A stretch of 64,000 nt of DNA from Jezberella montanilacus (GTDB lineage: Bacteria > Pseudomonadota > Gammaproteobacteria > Burkholderiales > Burkholderiaceae_B): assembly GCF_003003055.1 (NCBI RefSeq), contig NZ_PVTV01000013.1, forward strand, positions 248,001 to 312,000, read 5' to 3'. Positions within the stretch are counted from its first letter, which is position 1. Each line of letters opens with the position of its first letter. A program made the position numbers and the translations under genes. Below, in pieces: positions 1 through 10,551 of the stretch. Under the pieces are notes generated by a model. The model was not told the origin of the DNA and made no database searches. It saw only the letters and a list, made by a program, of their open reading frames with translations.

Positions 1-397
1 TGGCGACCGGGCAGAACTGGCGTCGGCCTTATTGAATCTGATGACCAATGCGGTTCGCTACACGCCGGCTGATGGTCTAATAAAAATCCGCTGGGCGCCC
101 GAAATCGATGGCGGCGCAAAATTTAGCGTAATAGACAACGGCATTGGCATCGCGTCCGAACATATCCCGCGTTTGAGTGAACGCTTCTATCGAGTGGATC
201 GTGGTCGATCCAGAGAAGTGGGGGGTACGGGTTTGGGTCTCGCGATTGCAAAACATATCGCCCTGCGCCATGAAACTGCTCTCGATATCCAAAGCAAACT
301 TGGGCAAGGCAGCACCTTCAGTCTGATTTTTCCGCCAGAAAGACTTGTCAGCACCGACACAAGCAAGGCAAGCGAGGAAACGGTTTCAGCCTCCTGA
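1..397 (+). CDS. phoR: PhoR-like phosphate sensor histidine kinase, C-terminal part (5' truncated by window edge)
   Basis: The reading frame is open from base 2, so this is the 3' end of a gene that begins outside the window. What remains is the ATP-binding GHKL domain of a sensor histidine kinase: N box LLNLMTNAVRYTP, G1 box DNGIGI, an F box around ERFYRVDRGRSRE, and G2 box GGTGLGLAI. The motif RFYRVDRGRSRE with the preceding PRLSERF is typical of PhoR, the inner-membrane kinase that with PhoB controls the phosphate regulon. A generic OmpR-family kinase cannot be excluded because the sensor half is missing. The 51-bp gap to the next gene shows no clear terminator. Confidence 0.75.
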   Translation, partial: GDRAELASALLNLMTNAVRYTPADGLIKIRWAPEIDGGAKFSVIDNGIGIASEHIPRLSERFYRVDRGRSREVGGTGLGLAIAKHIALRHETALDIQSKLGQGSTFSLIFPPERLVSTDTSKASEETVSAS

Positions 398-448
398 CAA
401 AAAGGATAAACTTCCGAGATATCGCTTCAACCACTCAGGAGATTATCA

Positions 449-880
449 ATGAGCGCTCAAACAGCTATGCCGCCGTTTCACCTTGCTTTCCCGGTTCGTG
501 ATCTGGAAGAAGCTCGTCGCTTCTATGCCGGCGTACTAGGCTGTGGCGAAGGCAGAAGCTCCTCTGAGTGGATTGACTTCGATTTTTATGGTCATCAGAT
601 CGTCGCCCATCTTTCACCTGAAGAATGCGGTCATAAACAAACGAGTGCCGTTGACTCGCACAACGTACCTGTTCGTCATTTTGGTGCAGTCTTATCGATC
701 CCTGAATGGGAAGTAATGGCTGACAAGCTTCGTGCGATTGGTACGAAATTCATTATCGAACCTTATATCCGGTTTAAAGGTGAAGTGGGTGAGCAAGCGA
801 CCATGTTTTTTCTGGATCCGTCAGGCAATGCCATCGAGTTCAAAGCCTTTAAGAACATGGAGTCCCTGTTTGCCAAATAA
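449..880 (+). CDS. VOC (glyoxalase/dioxygenase superfamily) protein
   Basis: A 143-residue single-domain protein of the vicinal-oxygen-chelate fold. It opens with FHLAFPVRDLEEARRFYAGV, the usual first beta strand and helix, with His11 placed as a metal ligand. It ends with FFLDPSGNAIEFKAF, where Glu130 is the usual last ligand. The start ATG follows a good ribosome site (aggag, 6-9 bases upstream). The family includes glyoxalase I, extradiol dioxygenases and antibiotic-binding proteins, and the sequence does not decide which. It lies just upstream of the 5-oxoprolinase genes on the same strand, with a 9-bp gap to pxpB, so it is probably co-transcribed. Any link to pyroglutamate metabolism is conjecture. 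Confidence 0.8.
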   Translation: MSAQTAMPPFHLAFPVRDLEEARRFYAGVLGCGEGRSSSEWIDFDFYGHQIVAHLSPEECGHKQTSAVDSHNVPVRHFGAVLSIPEWEVMADKLRAIGTKFIIEPYIRFKGEVGEQATMFFLDPSGNAIEFKAFKNMESLFAK

Positions 881-889
881 GGCAGCTTG

Positions 890-1669
890 ATGACACAGCC
901 AGCGCATAAAAACATAGTGCTCCTGCACCCCAGCTATCAAATTCGAGCACAGGGTGATCGTTGCCTCAGCATCGATTTCGGAGACAGCATTAGTGCTGAA
1001 ACAGGGCGTATCTGTCTGAGTGCTGCGGCAAGCTTTCGGCACGCTGCCTTAGCTGGGGTGATTGATATCACCCCCTCCTTTAATTCAGTTGCCCTGCACT
1101 ACTTGCCGTTTGCGCATCCAGCAAGCTCGGGTTCGACAGATCCACAGACGTTCGAGGTGATTTCTTTCGAGTCGCTGTCACGCAAGGTATCCGCCTTAAT
1201 CGACGCTGGCTTGCCTGAGATCGGTCAACTTGCCCGAACCGTAGAGATCCCCGTTTGCTACGGCGGTGAATATGGGCCTGACCTGTCCTTCGTTGCCAGT
1301 CAGACCGGTCTGACCGAAACACAAGTCATTGAGCGTCATTCAAACAGCGACGTCATGGTGTTTACACTCGGCTTTGCGCCAGGCCTACCCTATATTGGTG
1401 TGCACGATCCGATTTTTGCTATCCCAAGGCGAGACACCCCGCGCACAGCAGTTCCTGCAGGGTCAGTCGCTGTTGCCAATCGACAGAGCACGATTTACCC
1501 GAATCTGCTGCCGGGTGGGTGGCATATTCTCGGCGCTACACCGCTCGCGATGTTTGCTGTTGACCGAGCACCTCCGTCGCGACTCATGCCTGGTGATTCG
1601 GTCAAATTTGTGCCAATCACTGAGACTCAATTCGATGAAATGCGGAAGACACAGGGGTTGCCGTTGTGA
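890..1669 (+). CDS. pxpB: 5-oxoprolinase subunit PxpB (KipI family)
   Basis: A protein of about 259 residues of the KipI/allophanate-hydrolase subunit 1 family. In bacteria PxpA, PxpB and PxpC together convert 5-oxoproline (pyroglutamate) to glutamate with ATP, clearing a damage product of glutamine and glutamate. Diagnostic stretches are GDRCLSIDFGD near the N terminus, PVCYGGEYGPDL in the middle and FTLGFAPGLPYIG, the family hallmark, followed by PRRDTPRTAVPAGSVAVA. ATG at 890 is taken as the start; a TTG lies one codon earlier. The stop overlaps the GTG start of pxpC, so the two are probably translationally coupled. The family was earlier called a histidine-kinase inhibitor from Bacillus KipI. 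Confidence 0.93.
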   Translation: MTQPAHKNIVLLHPSYQIRAQGDRCLSIDFGDSISAETGRICLSAAASFRHAALAGVIDITPSFNSVALHYLPFAHPASSGSTDPQTFEVISFESLSRKVSALIDAGLPEIGQLARTVEIPVCYGGEYGPDLSFVASQTGLTETQVIERHSNSDVMVFTLGFAPGLPYIGVHDPIFAIPRRDTPRTAVPAGSVAVANRQSTIYPNLLPGGWHILGATPLAMFAVDRAPPSRLMPGDSVKFVPITETQFDEMRKTQGLPL

Positions 1670-2664
1670 CGATGCATTTCATCAAGCCAGGGATGTTATC
1701 GACCTTTCAAGACATGGGTCGAATCGGCTTTCAGCACCTGGGGGTGCCGACGGCTGGTCCCATGGACAGGCGATCGCATCAGTTGGCGAATCTTCTGGTT
1801 GGCAATCCAGTCTCTCTGGCAAGCCTGGAAATGACGCTGACTGGCCCGACTATCGATTTCTCAAGCGCCTGCTGTATTGCAATCGCTGGGGCAGATTTAA
1901 GCCCAAAGATCAACGACGAACCTGCTGCAATGAATCGGCCCCTGATTCTGCGCGAGGGTGACCGGTTGTCTTTCGGGGCCAGAGTGCGGGGCGCGAGAGC
2001 CTATCTGGCTATCCATGGTGGCTATCAGCTTGACCCGGTTCTCAACAGCACCAGCACTTACCTTCGTAGTGCGATGGGCGGCTATCACGGCCGTGCCTTG
2101 AAGCGTGACGATCGTGTCGAATTAAACAAGACACTGTCGCCGGCTGCGTTAAGCAGTCTGGCGCAAGACTTATGGAACATCCGCATCTATTTGCCAGCGC
2201 CAGTAACCGAGCAACCAAGAGATCGAATCCGCATCATCAAGAGTAATCAGTGGGTCGATTTCACACCAGAAAGTTGCATCGCGATGCTAACTGAAACGTT
2301 TCGGATCAGCCCTGACTCTGAACGCATGGGTTACCGTCTTGCAGGCCCCACTCTCTCCCTTTCGACGCCTCGTCAAATGATCTCTGAGGCAACTACTTTC
2401 GGTACGATACAAGTGCCAGCCGGTGGGCAACCGATTGTGTTGATGGCTGATACTCAAACAACTGGCGGCTATCCCAAGATAGCCTACGTTGCCAGTGTTG
2501 ATCTGCCTTTGCTCGCACAAATGGTGCCTGGCGATCATGTTAGATTTGAGAGTATCAAACTTGAAAACGCACAGACCCTTGACTTGGCAAGGACGACTGC
2601 TTTTGAGAGACTCGCACAGACTCTCAAACCCATTGAACAACTGATCACGGCACACGTGATTTAG
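1666..2664 (+). CDS. pxpC: 5-oxoprolinase subunit PxpC (KipA family)
   Basis: 332 residues, the biotin-dependent-carboxyltransferase-like (KipA/allophanate hydrolase subunit 2) partner of PxpB. Typical features are the N-terminal GMLSTFQDMGRIGFQHLGVP, then GPMDRRSHQLANLLVGNP, and the C-terminal region SPDSERMGYRLAGP with GTIQVPAGGQPIVLMAD and GGYPKIAYV. GTG at 1666 overlaps the pxpB stop; an in-frame ATG two codons on (1672) is the alternative. It acts in the cytoplasm with PxpB and PxpA in ATP-dependent opening of 5-oxoproline. Length and motif order are normal. Confidence 0.93.
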   Translation: MTMHFIKPGMLSTFQDMGRIGFQHLGVPTAGPMDRRSHQLANLLVGNPVSLASLEMTLTGPTIDFSSACCIAIAGADLSPKINDEPAAMNRPLILREGDRLSFGARVRGARAYLAIHGGYQLDPVLNSTSTYLRSAMGGYHGRALKRDDRVELNKTLSPAALSSLAQDLWNIRIYLPAPVTEQPRDRIRIIKSNQWVDFTPESCIAMLTETFRISPDSERMGYRLAGPTLSLSTPRQMISEATTFGTIQVPAGGQPIVLMADTQTTGGYPKIAYVASVDLPLLAQMVPGDHVRFESIKLENAQTLDLARTTAFERLAQTLKPIEQLITAHVI

Positions 2665-2721
2665 CAAGACCTTGACAGCGCGGGCTATGTTTCAATTTAA
2701 GACCACAGGAATCAACAGAAA

Positions 2722-3477
2722 ATGACTTTGCGTATCGATTTGAATTGTGACATGGGCGAGAGCTACGGTGCCTGGAAAATGGGTAACGACGAGGCGATTC
2801 TGCCCTTTGTTTCATCCGCGAACATTGCCTGTGGCTTTCACGGAGGCGATCCAGCGACGATGCGTAAAACGGTCGCGGCTGCAATCAAAAACAAAGTTGG
2901 TATCGGTGCGCATCCTGGCCTGCCGGATCTGCAAGGGTTTGGGCGCCGCGACATGAAAATCACTGACCAGGAGGCCTACGACATGATGGTCGTGCAAATC
3001 GGCTCTCTAGCGGCTGTCGCGGCATCGCAAGGCGCAAAGTTACAGCATGTCAAAGCACACGGCCAGCTCTACAACATGGCAGTAAAAAACGAAGGTTTGA
3101 CGCGGGCACTCGCCCAAGCAGTCTACGATGTCGACAAGAGTCTGGTCTTCTTCGGTTTAGCAGCAAGCAACATGATATCGATTGCCGAAAAAATAGGCTT
3201 GACCGCCAAAAGCGAAGTCTTCGGCGACAGAACCTATCAGCCTGACGGCACCTTGACACCTAGAACTCAGCCGGGTGCCATGATCACCGACGTGAAGCAA
3301 ACCATCGCTCAAGTACTGCAAATGATCAAGACGGGCACGCTAACAGCCCAGGACGGCACCGTCGTGAAGGTGCGCGCCGATACCTTGTGTATTCATGGCG
3401 ATCAGCCCGGCGCGGTTGAGTTTGCTAAAGCAATCAGGCAGGCGTTACAGGCAGAGGGTATTGAGGTTGGTTTTTAG
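2722..3477 (+). CDS. pxpA: 5-oxoprolinase subunit PxpA (LamB/YcsF family)
   Basis: 251 residues of the LamB/YcsF family, third subunit of the bacterial 5-oxoprolinase. The signature opening DLNCDMGESYGAWKMGND is followed by ANIACGFHGGDPATM and GAHPGLPDLQGFGRR, where conserved acidic and histidine residues form the active site. KAHGQLYN and EVFGDRTYQPDG further match the family, as does the terminal CIHGDQPGAVEFA. It follows pxpC with a 57-bp gap on the same strand, giving order B-C-A. The set is complete, so the cell can probably recycle pyroglutamate. Confidence 0.94.
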   Translation: MTLRIDLNCDMGESYGAWKMGNDEAILPFVSSANIACGFHGGDPATMRKTVAAAIKNKVGIGAHPGLPDLQGFGRRDMKITDQEAYDMMVVQIGSLAAVAASQGAKLQHVKAHGQLYNMAVKNEGLTRALAQAVYDVDKSLVFFGLAASNMISIAEKIGLTAKSEVFGDRTYQPDGTLTPRTQPGAMITDVKQTIAQVLQMIKTGTLTAQDGTVVKVRADTLCIHGDQPGAVEFAKAIRQALQAEGIEVGF

Positions 3478-3497
3478 GGATTTTCTAACGGTCCCAA

Positions 3498-3515
3498 CTA
3501 TTTACGCATAAATAG
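3498..3515. terminator. Small AT-rich inverted repeat between convergent genes
   Basis: A perfect 7-bp stem (CTATTTA and TAAATAG) around the loop CGCA fills the end of the 38-bp gap between the convergent pxpA and the FAD/Fe-S oxidoreductase gene. It lacks GC pairs and a clear T run, so it is at best a weak bidirectional terminator. Confidence 0.3.
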
Positions 3516-6500
3516 CTAAACCAACACTCTTTCAATCCCGCCGTCGTTAGCCCGTGCCACATAATCCTCAAGCCAGTTAGGGCCAAGTATATGTCTTGCC
3601 ATTTCAACGACGATGTAATCAGATTTAGCACCCGTATCTTCTTCGAAGCGCGATAAACCTTGCAAGCATGCTGGGCATGAGGTCAGCATTTTGACCTCGC
3701 CGGTGTAGCCATCGCTCCGAATGGTTGCTGTGTTTTTGTGCAGCTCTTCTTCTTTACGATAACGGATCTGTGTAGAAATATCGGGTCTGGACGCTGCCAA
3801 GGTACCCGCCTCGCCACAGCAACGATCGGTTTTAATCGTCGAGTCGCCGACCAGCGATTTGACGGTTTTCATCGGATCTTGCAGTTTCATTGGTGAGTGG
3901 CAAGGATCGTGATACATGTATCTGACGCCCTGCACGCCTTCAAGCTTGATGTTCTTTTCCAGCAAATATTCGTGGATATCAATCAGGCGACAGCCAGGGA
4001 ATATTTTCTCGAATTCGTACCCCGCCAACTGGTCGTAACAAGTACCACAGCTGACAACAACCGTTTTGATATCCAGGTAATTGAGCGTGTTCGCAACACG
4101 ATGGAAAAGCACACGATTGTCAGTGATGATTTGATCAGCTTTGTCTTTCATGCCACTGCCGCGCTGGGGATAGCCGCAACACAAATATCCAGGAGGCAGC
4201 ACCGTTTGCACGCCTGCATGCCAGAGCATGGCTTGTGTTGCAAGGCCTACCTGCGAAAACAATCTTTCAGACCCACAACCTGGGAAGTAGAAAACCGCCT
4301 CGGTCTCTGCAGTTTGCTTGGGATCCCGAATAATGGGGACGTAGTTTGCATCCTCAATATCGAGCAACTTGCGAGCAGTCTGCTTGGGTAAACCGCCAGG
4401 CATTTTTTTGTTGATGAAATGCACAACCTGCTCGCGAATCGGGGGCTTACCGATTGTTGCGGGGGGCTTTTCAGTTTGTTTGCGAGCAAACTTGGACAAG
4501 AAATCATGGGCGATTCGTTGCGCTTTATAAGCGACACCGACCATGGCTGTGCGAGTCGCATTGATCGTCGCGGGATCTTTGGCATTCAGGAAGAACATGG
4601 CGGCAGTCGTGCCTGGATTGAACGATTTGTGGCCCATGCGGCGCAACAAGGCGCGCATATTCATAGACACATCACCGAAATCAATGTCGACCGGGCAGGG
4701 GTTATAGCACTTGTGACAGGCGGTACAGTGATCCGCTACGTCTTCAAACTCTTCCCAGTGCTTCAGACTGATCCCACGACGCGTTTGCTCTTCGTACAAA
4801 AACGCTTCTATCAACAAGGAAGTTGCCAGGATTTTGTTTCGAGGCGAATAAAGCAGATTGGCGCGTGGCACATGCGTCGCGCAAACAGGCTTGCATTTAC
4901 CGCAGCGCAAACAGTCTTTGATCGAGTGACTAATGGCGCCGATATCGCTCTGCTGCATGATCAGGGACTCGTGCCCCATCAAACCGAAGCTCGGTGTCCA
5001 GGCGTTACGCAGATCTGCACCGGGCATCAACTTGCCGGCATTGAAATGATCGTCGGGATCGATTTCTCGCTTGTACTTCTGAAACGGGTCGAGCTCTTCT
5101 TGAGTCAAGAATTCGTATTTAGTCAGACCAATGCCGTGCTCGCCCGAGATCACGCCATCCAGGTTACGAGCAATCTGCATGATGCGCTCGACCGTCTCAT
5201 TGGCCTCTTGCAACATCTCGTAGTCGTCAGAGTTGACAGGGATATTAGTGTGGACATTACCGTCGCCTGCATGCATGTGCAAGGCCACGAACACCCTGCT
5301 CTTCAGTATCTTTTCGTGAACAGCATATAGGTCAGTTAACACTGGCGAAAAATCAGTGCCGCCAAACAGGCCTTCAAGGGCGGCTTTAACTTCGAGCTTC
5401 CAGGAAATCCGGATGGTTCGGTCTTGCACGACGTCAAAAATTCGCGCTTCGGGTTGATGGCTCAAACGCTCTTGCAATACCGGCACTAAAGCCTCGTAGC
5501 CGAACTGATTCAACGCCCCCGTTGCAGTTGCCACCTCTTGATCAAGGTGAGCCAGAACCCACTGCCAGCGAACCCTGACCGTTTCCAGCAAATCGATCGC
5601 AGCGTCACGCTTTTCATTCAACGCTTCTTCAATCGATACGCCTTCTTCGGTCGCGCGATTCATTTTTGCGATTGGCAAGTTTCCCGACAAGGCGCTATGC
5701 AAACCATCCAACAGGCGCAGTTTGTTTTTAATCGAAAGTTCGATATTGATGCGTTCGATCTCGTCGGTGTACTCGCCCATCCTATCAAGCGGGATCACAA
5801 CATCTTCGTTGATCTTGAAGGCATTGGTATGCCGCGCAATCGCGGCAGTACGTGAGCGATCCAACCAGAACTTTTTACGCGCTTCTGCGCTGACTGCAAT
5901 GAAACCCTCGCCATGGCGGGTATTGGCCAAGCGCACGACTTCGCTCGTTGCAGCGGCTACGACAGACTCATCATCACCCACGATGTCACCAAACAGCACC
6001 ATCTTAGGCAAGAGACCGCGCTTGCTCTTGGTGGAGTATCCGACGGCACGAAGATAGCGCTCGTCCAGATGCTCAAGACCAGCAAGCAGTGCTCCTTTAG
6101 TTCGCCCTTCGCCATCCAAGTAGTTTTTGATTTCGACAATTGATGGGATAGCATCGCGTGCCTGACCAAAAAACTCAAGACAGACCGTACGCGTATGGGT
6201 GGGCATACGGTGCAAAACCCAGCGGGCTGCTGTGATCAGACCGTCGCAACCTTCTTTCTGTACGCCTGGCAAACCAGACAGGAACTTATCGGTTACATCT
6301 TTACCCAGACCTGCCTTACGGAACCGTGCGCCTTCAATCTCTAGCAAGCGCGTACGCAATACTTTTTCGCCTGCTGGAAACAAGCCATCTGACCATTTCA
6401 GCTCAAAACGCACCAAGCCAGCATCGTGGATTTTTCCAAGGTTATGCTCAATACGCGTGACGTCAAGCCAATTGCCATTGGGATCCACCATGCGCCACCA

Positions 6501-7454
6501 GGCGAGATTGTCGAGCGCTGTGCCCCAAAGCACTGCCTTCTTGCCGCCGGCATTCATGGCGACGTTACCGCCCACACAGGAGGCGTCTGCAGAGGTGGGG
6601 TCGACCGCAAACACGAACCCGGCAAGCTCAGCCGCTTCTGATACACGCTTAGTCACAACGCCCGCACCTGCCCGCACGGTTGCCACTTTTGAATCAACAC
6701 CGGGCAAATCGATCAGTTCAACGACACCCAGGGTATCAAGTTTTTCGGTGTTAATGACTGCTGACTTCCATGTCAACGGGATGGCGCCACCTGTATAGCC
6801 GGTACCGCCCCCGCGGGGGACAATCGTCAGCCCTAGTTCAATACAGCCACGCACAAGCCCTGCAATTTCAGTCTCTGTGTCAGGTGTCAGTACAACAAAG
6901 GGGTACTCAACTCGCCAGTCTGTCGCATCGGTCACGTGAGACACGCGAGACAAACCGTCAAACTTGATATTGTCGCGCGCCGTCAGTTTGCCCAGCACCC
7001 GCTTAACCCGCGCACGCAACTCGGCAGTTCTGTCGAACTCAGCCTCAAACGTGCTGACCGCCTGGCGAGCCCGCTTGAGCAAAGCGGCGACTTTATCGTC
7101 TCTTGTTGTGACCTCTGTATCCCTGCGCTTATCTACCTCAGCCAAACGATGCTGCATCGCCTGTATCAGCATGGCGCGACGCTTGGGGTTGTCAAGTAAA
7201 TCGTCTTGTAAATAGGGGTTTCGTCGAACCACCCAAATATCACCAAGTACCTCGTACAACATCCGCGCCGAACGCCCTGTTCTGCGCTCACCACGCAAAT
7301 CGAAGAGCAATGCCCACGCATCATCACCCAACAAACAACGAACCACCTCTTTGTCAGAAAAAGAGGTGTAGTTGTAGGGGATTTCGCGCAAGCGAGCCTG
7401 ACCTTCGGTCTGGGGCTCAGCTTTCAAGTATTGGCTGGCAAGGGGGGCGTTCAT
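3516..7454 (-). CDS. Giant FAD-binding oxidoreductase with N-terminal DUF3683-like region, two 4Fe-4S motifs and CCG domains
   Basis: A 1312-residue fusion. Residues 1-160 resemble the DUF3683 region found on such proteins. An FAD-binding type 4 (PCMH-like) domain follows with [16 protein letters not shown] at 213-228, then an FAD-linked oxidase C-terminal domain carrying [16 protein letters not shown] and [14 protein letters not shown]. Two ferredoxin-type clusters follow: [11 protein letters not shown] near 847 and [12 protein letters not shown] near 910. The C terminus has heterodisulfide-reductase-like cysteine-rich parts (LCCGYP near 1090, CCGEAGT near 1213, CPACLQGL). The layout matches D-2-hydroxyacid dehydrogenases of the GlcD/Dld-II type fused to a GlpC-like iron-sulfur module. 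The substrate is unknown; D-lactate or D-2-hydroxyglutarate are family guesses. No signal peptide is seen. It is divergent from ilvA and convergent with pxpA. Confidence 0.88.
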   Translation of the reverse strand: MNAPLASQYLKAEPQTEGQARLREIPYNYTSFSDKEVVRCLLGDDAWALLFDLRGERRTGRSARMLYEVLGDIWVVRRNPYLQDDLLDNPKRRAMLIQAMQHRLAEVDKRRDTEVTTRDDKVAALLKRARQAVSTFEAEFDRTAELRARVKRVLGKLTARDNIKFDGLSRVSHVTDATDWRVEYPFVVLTPDTETEIAGLVRGCIELGLTIVPRGGGTGYTGGAIPLTWKSAVINTEKLDTLGVVELIDLPGVDSKVATVRAGAGVVTKRVSEAAELAGFVFAVDPTSADASCVGGNVAMNAGGKKAVLWGTALDNLAWWRMVDPNGNWLDVTRIEHNLGKIHDAGLVRFELKWSDGLFPAGEKVLRTRLLEIEGARFRKAGLGKDVTDKFLSGLPGVQKEGCDGLITAARWVLHRMPTHTRTVCLEFFGQARDAIPSIVEIKNYLDGEGRTKGALLAGLEHLDERYLRAVGYSTKSKRGLLPKMVLFGDIVGDDESVVAAATSEVVRLANTRHGEGFIAVSAEARKKFWLDRSRTAAIARHTNAFKINEDVVIPLDRMGEYTDEIERINIELSIKNKLRLLDGLHSALSGNLPIAKMNRATEEGVSIEEALNEKRDAAIDLLETVRVRWQWVLAHLDQEVATATGALNQFGYEALVPVLQERLSHQPEARIFDVVQDRTIRISWKLEVKAALEGLFGGTDFSPVLTDLYAVHEKILKSRVFVALHMHAGDGNVHTNIPVNSDDYEMLQEANETVERIMQIARNLDGVISGEHGIGLTKYEFLTQEELDPFQKYKREIDPDDHFNAGKLMPGADLRNAWTPSFGLMGHESLIMQQSDIGAISHSIKDCLRCGKCKPVCATHVPRANLLYSPRNKILATSLLIEAFLYEEQTRRGISLKHWEEFEDVADHCTACHKCYNPCPVDIDFGDVSMNMRALLRRMGHKSFNPGTTAAMFFLNAKDPATINATRTAMVGVAYKAQRIAHDFLSKFARKQTEKPPATIGKPPIREQVVHFINKKMPGGLPKQTARKLLDIEDANYVPIIRDPKQTAETEAVFYFPGCGSERLFSQVGLATQAMLWHAGVQTVLPPGYLCCGYPQRGSGMKDKADQIITDNRVLFHRVANTLNYLDIKTVVVSCGTCYDQLAGYEFEKIFPGCRLIDIHEYLLEKNIKLEGVQGVRYMYHDPCHSPMKLQDPMKTVKSLVGDSTIKTDRCCGEAGTLAASRPDISTQIRYRKEEELHKNTATIRSDGYTGEVKMLTSCPACLQGLSRFEEDTGAKSDYIVVEMARHILGPNWLEDYVARANDGGIERVLV

Positions 7455-7609
7455 TCGCTGGGGATAACTCTTCTAATTTGATGCAAACCTTAGTGTAAGT
7501 CATCCCTTTGTTTTACCAAAAATAACCCCACGATCAGCTTGACTGCTCGTTTATTGATCGGCCATGGGATAATCAGAGCAACACTTTCTCAGCCAAGATA
7601 CTTGCCTCC

Positions 7610-9118
7610 ATGTCTACCGATTACCTTAAACGCATCCTGACCTCAAAAGTCTACGATGTTGCCATTGAAACCCCTCTAGAAATCGCCCCTCAAACGTCGC
7701 AACGCTCAGGCAACACCATTTTGCTCAAGCGCGAAGATACGCAAGCGGTATTTAGCTTCAAGCTGAGGGGCGCTTATAACAAAATGGCTCATCTACCGGG
7801 GTCAGCTTTGGCAAAAGGGGTGATTGCAGCATCAGCGGGCAATCATGCGCAAGGGGTAGCGCTATCAGCACAAAAACTCGGCTGCAAGGCGTTGATTGTC
7901 ATGCCAACCACGACACCTCAGGTAAAAATCAACGCCGTAAGAGCGTTGGGCGCCGAGGTCATTCTGTGGGGCGATAGTTTCTCTGACGCCTATAGCCACG
8001 CGGCGATGCTCGAGAAAAAGCTACAGATGACGTTTGTCCATCCTTTCGATGATCCCGACGTGATTGCAGGGCAAGGGACGATCGGCATGGAGATCCTGCG
8101 ACAGCATGCAGACCCGATCGATGTCATTTTTGTAGCAGTAGGCGGTGGTGGTCTCATTAGCGGTATTGCTGCCTACATTAAACAACTCCGACCCGAAATC
8201 AAAATCATTGGTGTACAAACGTTTGACTCAGACGCCATGATGCGAAGCGTAAAAGCCGGCAAACGGGTGCACTTGAATGAAGTTGGATTGTTTTCGGACG
8301 GCACAGCCGTCAAGCTGGTGGGCGCAGAAACCTTCCGCTTAGCCAAGCAATATGTTGACGACTATATCTGTGTGGATACCGACGCCATTTGTGCCGCGAT
8401 AAAAGACGTGTTTCAGGATACGCGTTGCGTGCTGGAGCCCGCAGGAGCGCTTGCACTGGCAGGTGCCAAACAGTATGCAATCAATCATAAAATGAAGGGG
8501 CGAACCCTGATCGCCATTGCTTGCGGCGCGAATATGAATTTCGACCGACTGCGCTTTGTCGCCGAACGGGCAGAGGTCGGCGAGGCACGTGAAGCGGTCT
8601 TCGCCGTGACCTTGCCCGAGCAGCCTGGCAGTTTTCGGGCATTGTGCGAGCTGGTCGGTAACCGCAATGTGACGGAATTCAACTACAGAATGTCCGATAC
8701 CAAACAAGCACATGTCTTTGTTGGTATTCACATCAATAACGCGTCTGAACCCGACAGAATCGCCCATGGCTTTCGCAAGCACGGCTTTGACACGATTGAT
8801 CTGACGCAAGACGAAATGGCCAAAACGCATTTGCGCCATATGGTGGGCGGCAAATCCGGTCTGGCAGCCAATGAGGTTCTTTATCGCTTTGAGTTCCCCG
8901 AACGTCCCGGGGCGCTATTGAGGTTTCTCAACTCAATGAAACCCACCTGGAACATCAGCCTGTTTCATTACCGCAATCAGGGCGTAGACTTCGGCCAGGT
9001 TCTCGTGGGCATCCAGCTACCTTTTGGGCAAAAGAAAGCCTTCAGATTGTTCCTTGAAGAGGTTGGCTACCCTTATTGCAACGAAACCGACAATCCAGCC
9101 TATCGGTTGTTTTTATAG
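7610..9118 (+). CDS. ilvA: Threonine ammonia-lyase, biosynthetic (IlvA)
   Basis: 502 residues, matching the long biosynthetic class. The enzyme deaminates L-threonine to 2-oxobutanoate, the first committed step to isoleucine. The PLP lysine is Lys51 in FSFKLRGAY; the phosphate-binding glycine loop is AVGGGGLISG near residue 180; AASAGNHAQGVA is also conserved. After about residue 325 come two ACT-like regulatory domains (starting FAVTLPEQPGSFRAL and YRFEFPERPGALLRF), which bind isoleucine and valine in this class, so feedback control is expected. It is a single gene, divergent from the FAD/Fe-S oxidoreductase across a 155-bp gap. No attenuator-like leader peptide was found upstream. Confidence 0.96.
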   Translation: MSTDYLKRILTSKVYDVAIETPLEIAPQTSQRSGNTILLKREDTQAVFSFKLRGAYNKMAHLPGSALAKGVIAASAGNHAQGVALSAQKLGCKALIVMPTTTPQVKINAVRALGAEVILWGDSFSDAYSHAAMLEKKLQMTFVHPFDDPDVIAGQGTIGMEILRQHADPIDVIFVAVGGGGLISGIAAYIKQLRPEIKIIGVQTFDSDAMMRSVKAGKRVHLNEVGLFSDGTAVKLVGAETFRLAKQYVDDYICVDTDAICAAIKDVFQDTRCVLEPAGALALAGAKQYAINHKMKGRTLIAIACGANMNFDRLRFVAERAEVGEAREAVFAVTLPEQPGSFRALCELVGNRNVTEFNYRMSDTKQAHVFVGIHINNASEPDRIAHGFRKHGFDTIDLTQDEMAKTHLRHMVGGKSGLAANEVLYRFEFPERPGALLRFLNSMKPTWNISLFHYRNQGVDFGQVLVGIQLPFGQKKAFRLFLEEVGYPYCNETDNPAYRLFL

Positions 9119-9170
9119 CGGCGATGCTTAACAGTAGGCACGCTTAGTCGTTGGCCAGGGCCAGTCACCA

Positions 9171-10412
9171 TCAACGTCGAACTTTGACCGTACTGCTCAC
9201 GCCGCGGGCACGGGTTCTAGCCTGCTCGACGGTCGGGGCGTAAGCCAAGCCCACACCCATGCGACGCTTAACGAACGACTCTGGCTTACCAAACAGACGA
9301 AGGTCAGTGCAGGGTTCAAGCAAGGCCTGCGCCACGCCTTCAAAGTGAACGCCTTTGGCATCTACCCCGCCATAAATCACACTGCTTGCCGCAGGGCTGC
9401 GTAAGGATGTGTCGACGGGGAGCCCAAGAATTGCCCGCGCATGCAGCTCGAATTCGCTTTGCATCTGCGACACGAGCGTTACGAGACCGGTGTCGTGCGG
9501 GCGTGGGCTGACCTCTGAAAACCAGACTTCATCGCCTGAGACAAATAGCTCAACCCCGAATAGGCCTTGGCCCCCCAGGTTGGCGGTTACCTCTGAGGCA
9601 ATCTGACGTGAGCGCTCTAGGGCAACCTGTGACATCTTTTGAGGTTGCCAGCTTTCGACGTAATCCCCGTCCACCTGAAGATGCCCAATCGGCGCACAAA
9701 AGTGGGTCGTCACGTTGCCATCTGCCCCAACCGCACGCACAGTCAGTAAGGTAATTTCATACTCGAACTGAATGAAGCCCTCAACAATGACTCTGTCAGC
9801 ACCTACACGACCGCCCTGCTTGGCTTTGGACCAGGCGGCTTCAACATCCTCAGGCCCTCGCAACACGGATTGCCCCTTGCCTGACGAGGACATCACCGGT
9901 TTCACCAAGCACGGATATTTGACGTAGTCGGCGGCGTCACGAAGTTGCTCTGGTGAATCGGCAAAGCGGTAGGGCGACGTCGGCAAGCCGAGGGTTTCAG
10001 CAGCTAACCGGCGAATGCCCTCCCGGTTCATGGTTAGCTGCGCGGCGCGAGCTGTCGGTGTCACACGGATTTGACCTGCCGCCTCGAGCTCGACGAGCAA
10101 ATCGGTTGCGATGGCCTCAATCTCGGGCACGACAAGATGAGGCTTTTCAAGATCAATAATTCGTCTCAGTGCGTCGCGATCCGTCATGGCGATGACATGC
10201 GCCCGGTGCGCCACCTGCTGCCCCGGTGCGTCGGCATAGCGATCCACTGCGATCACTTCTACGCCCAGTCTTTGCAAACAGATGATCACTTCCTTGCCCA
10301 GTTCGCCAGATCCAAGCAGCATGACCCTCAAGGCGCTAGAAGAGCCAGGCGTACCCAGCTTCGGCGTAAAAGCAGAGACGTCTGTAATGGAATCAGGATA
10401 GGCAGTTGACAT
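9171..10412 (-). CDS. purT: Formate-dependent phosphoribosylglycinamide formyltransferase (PurT)
   Basis: 413 residues of the ATP-grasp superfamily. PurT makes formyl-GAR from GAR, formate and ATP in purine synthesis, replacing folate-dependent PurN. Motifs: [15 protein letters not shown] (nucleotide-fold start), [30 protein letters not shown] (ATP-grasp loop), [24 protein letters not shown] (metal site) and [11 protein letters not shown] at 10412 is preferred over a GTG nine codons upstream because the spacing to a GAGAG ribosome site is good. It is divergent from kdsD across about 140 bp of partly AT-rich DNA that must hold both promoters. Confidence 0.95.
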   Translation of the reverse strand: MSTAYPDSITDVSAFTPKLGTPGSSSALRVMLLGSGELGKEVIICLQRLGVEVIAVDRYADAPGQQVAHRAHVIAMTDRDALRRIIDLEKPHLVVPEIEAIATDLLVELEAAGQIRVTPTARAAQLTMNREGIRRLAAETLGLPTSPYRFADSPEQLRDAADYVKYPCLVKPVMSSSGKGQSVLRGPEDVEAAWSKAKQGGRVGADRVIVEGFIQFEYEITLLTVRAVGADGNVTTHFCAPIGHLQVDGDYVESWQPQKMSQVALERSRQIASEVTANLGGQGLFGVELFVSGDEVWFSEVSPRPHDTGLVTLVSQMQSEFELHARAILGLPVDTSLRSPAASSVIYGGVDAKGVHFEGVAQALLEPCTDLRLFGKPESFVKRRMGVGLAYAPTVEQARTRARGVSSTVKVRR

Positions 10413-10551
10413 ATCGCTCTCGGTAAATAAACAGGTCACTCATTGCGAAAGATCGCTTTTGAATCATTTAAATCGTGATAATCGATACTTTAGCCTGACC
10501 TGAACAAGGGAGGCTGGGACGAAGCACCTAACGAAAGGCTAAAATTGTTAA

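Noticed and set aside
4419-5330. 303-codon plus-strand ORF inside the FAD/Fe-S oxidoreductase gene
   Set aside because: It lies fully antisense to a strongly conserved gene with clear motifs, and its product resembles no protein I recognise.
7500-7609. Sigma-70 promoter for ilvA using TTGACT and GATAAT
   Set aside because: The two boxes are 24 bp apart, too far for a normal promoter; no better pair was found.
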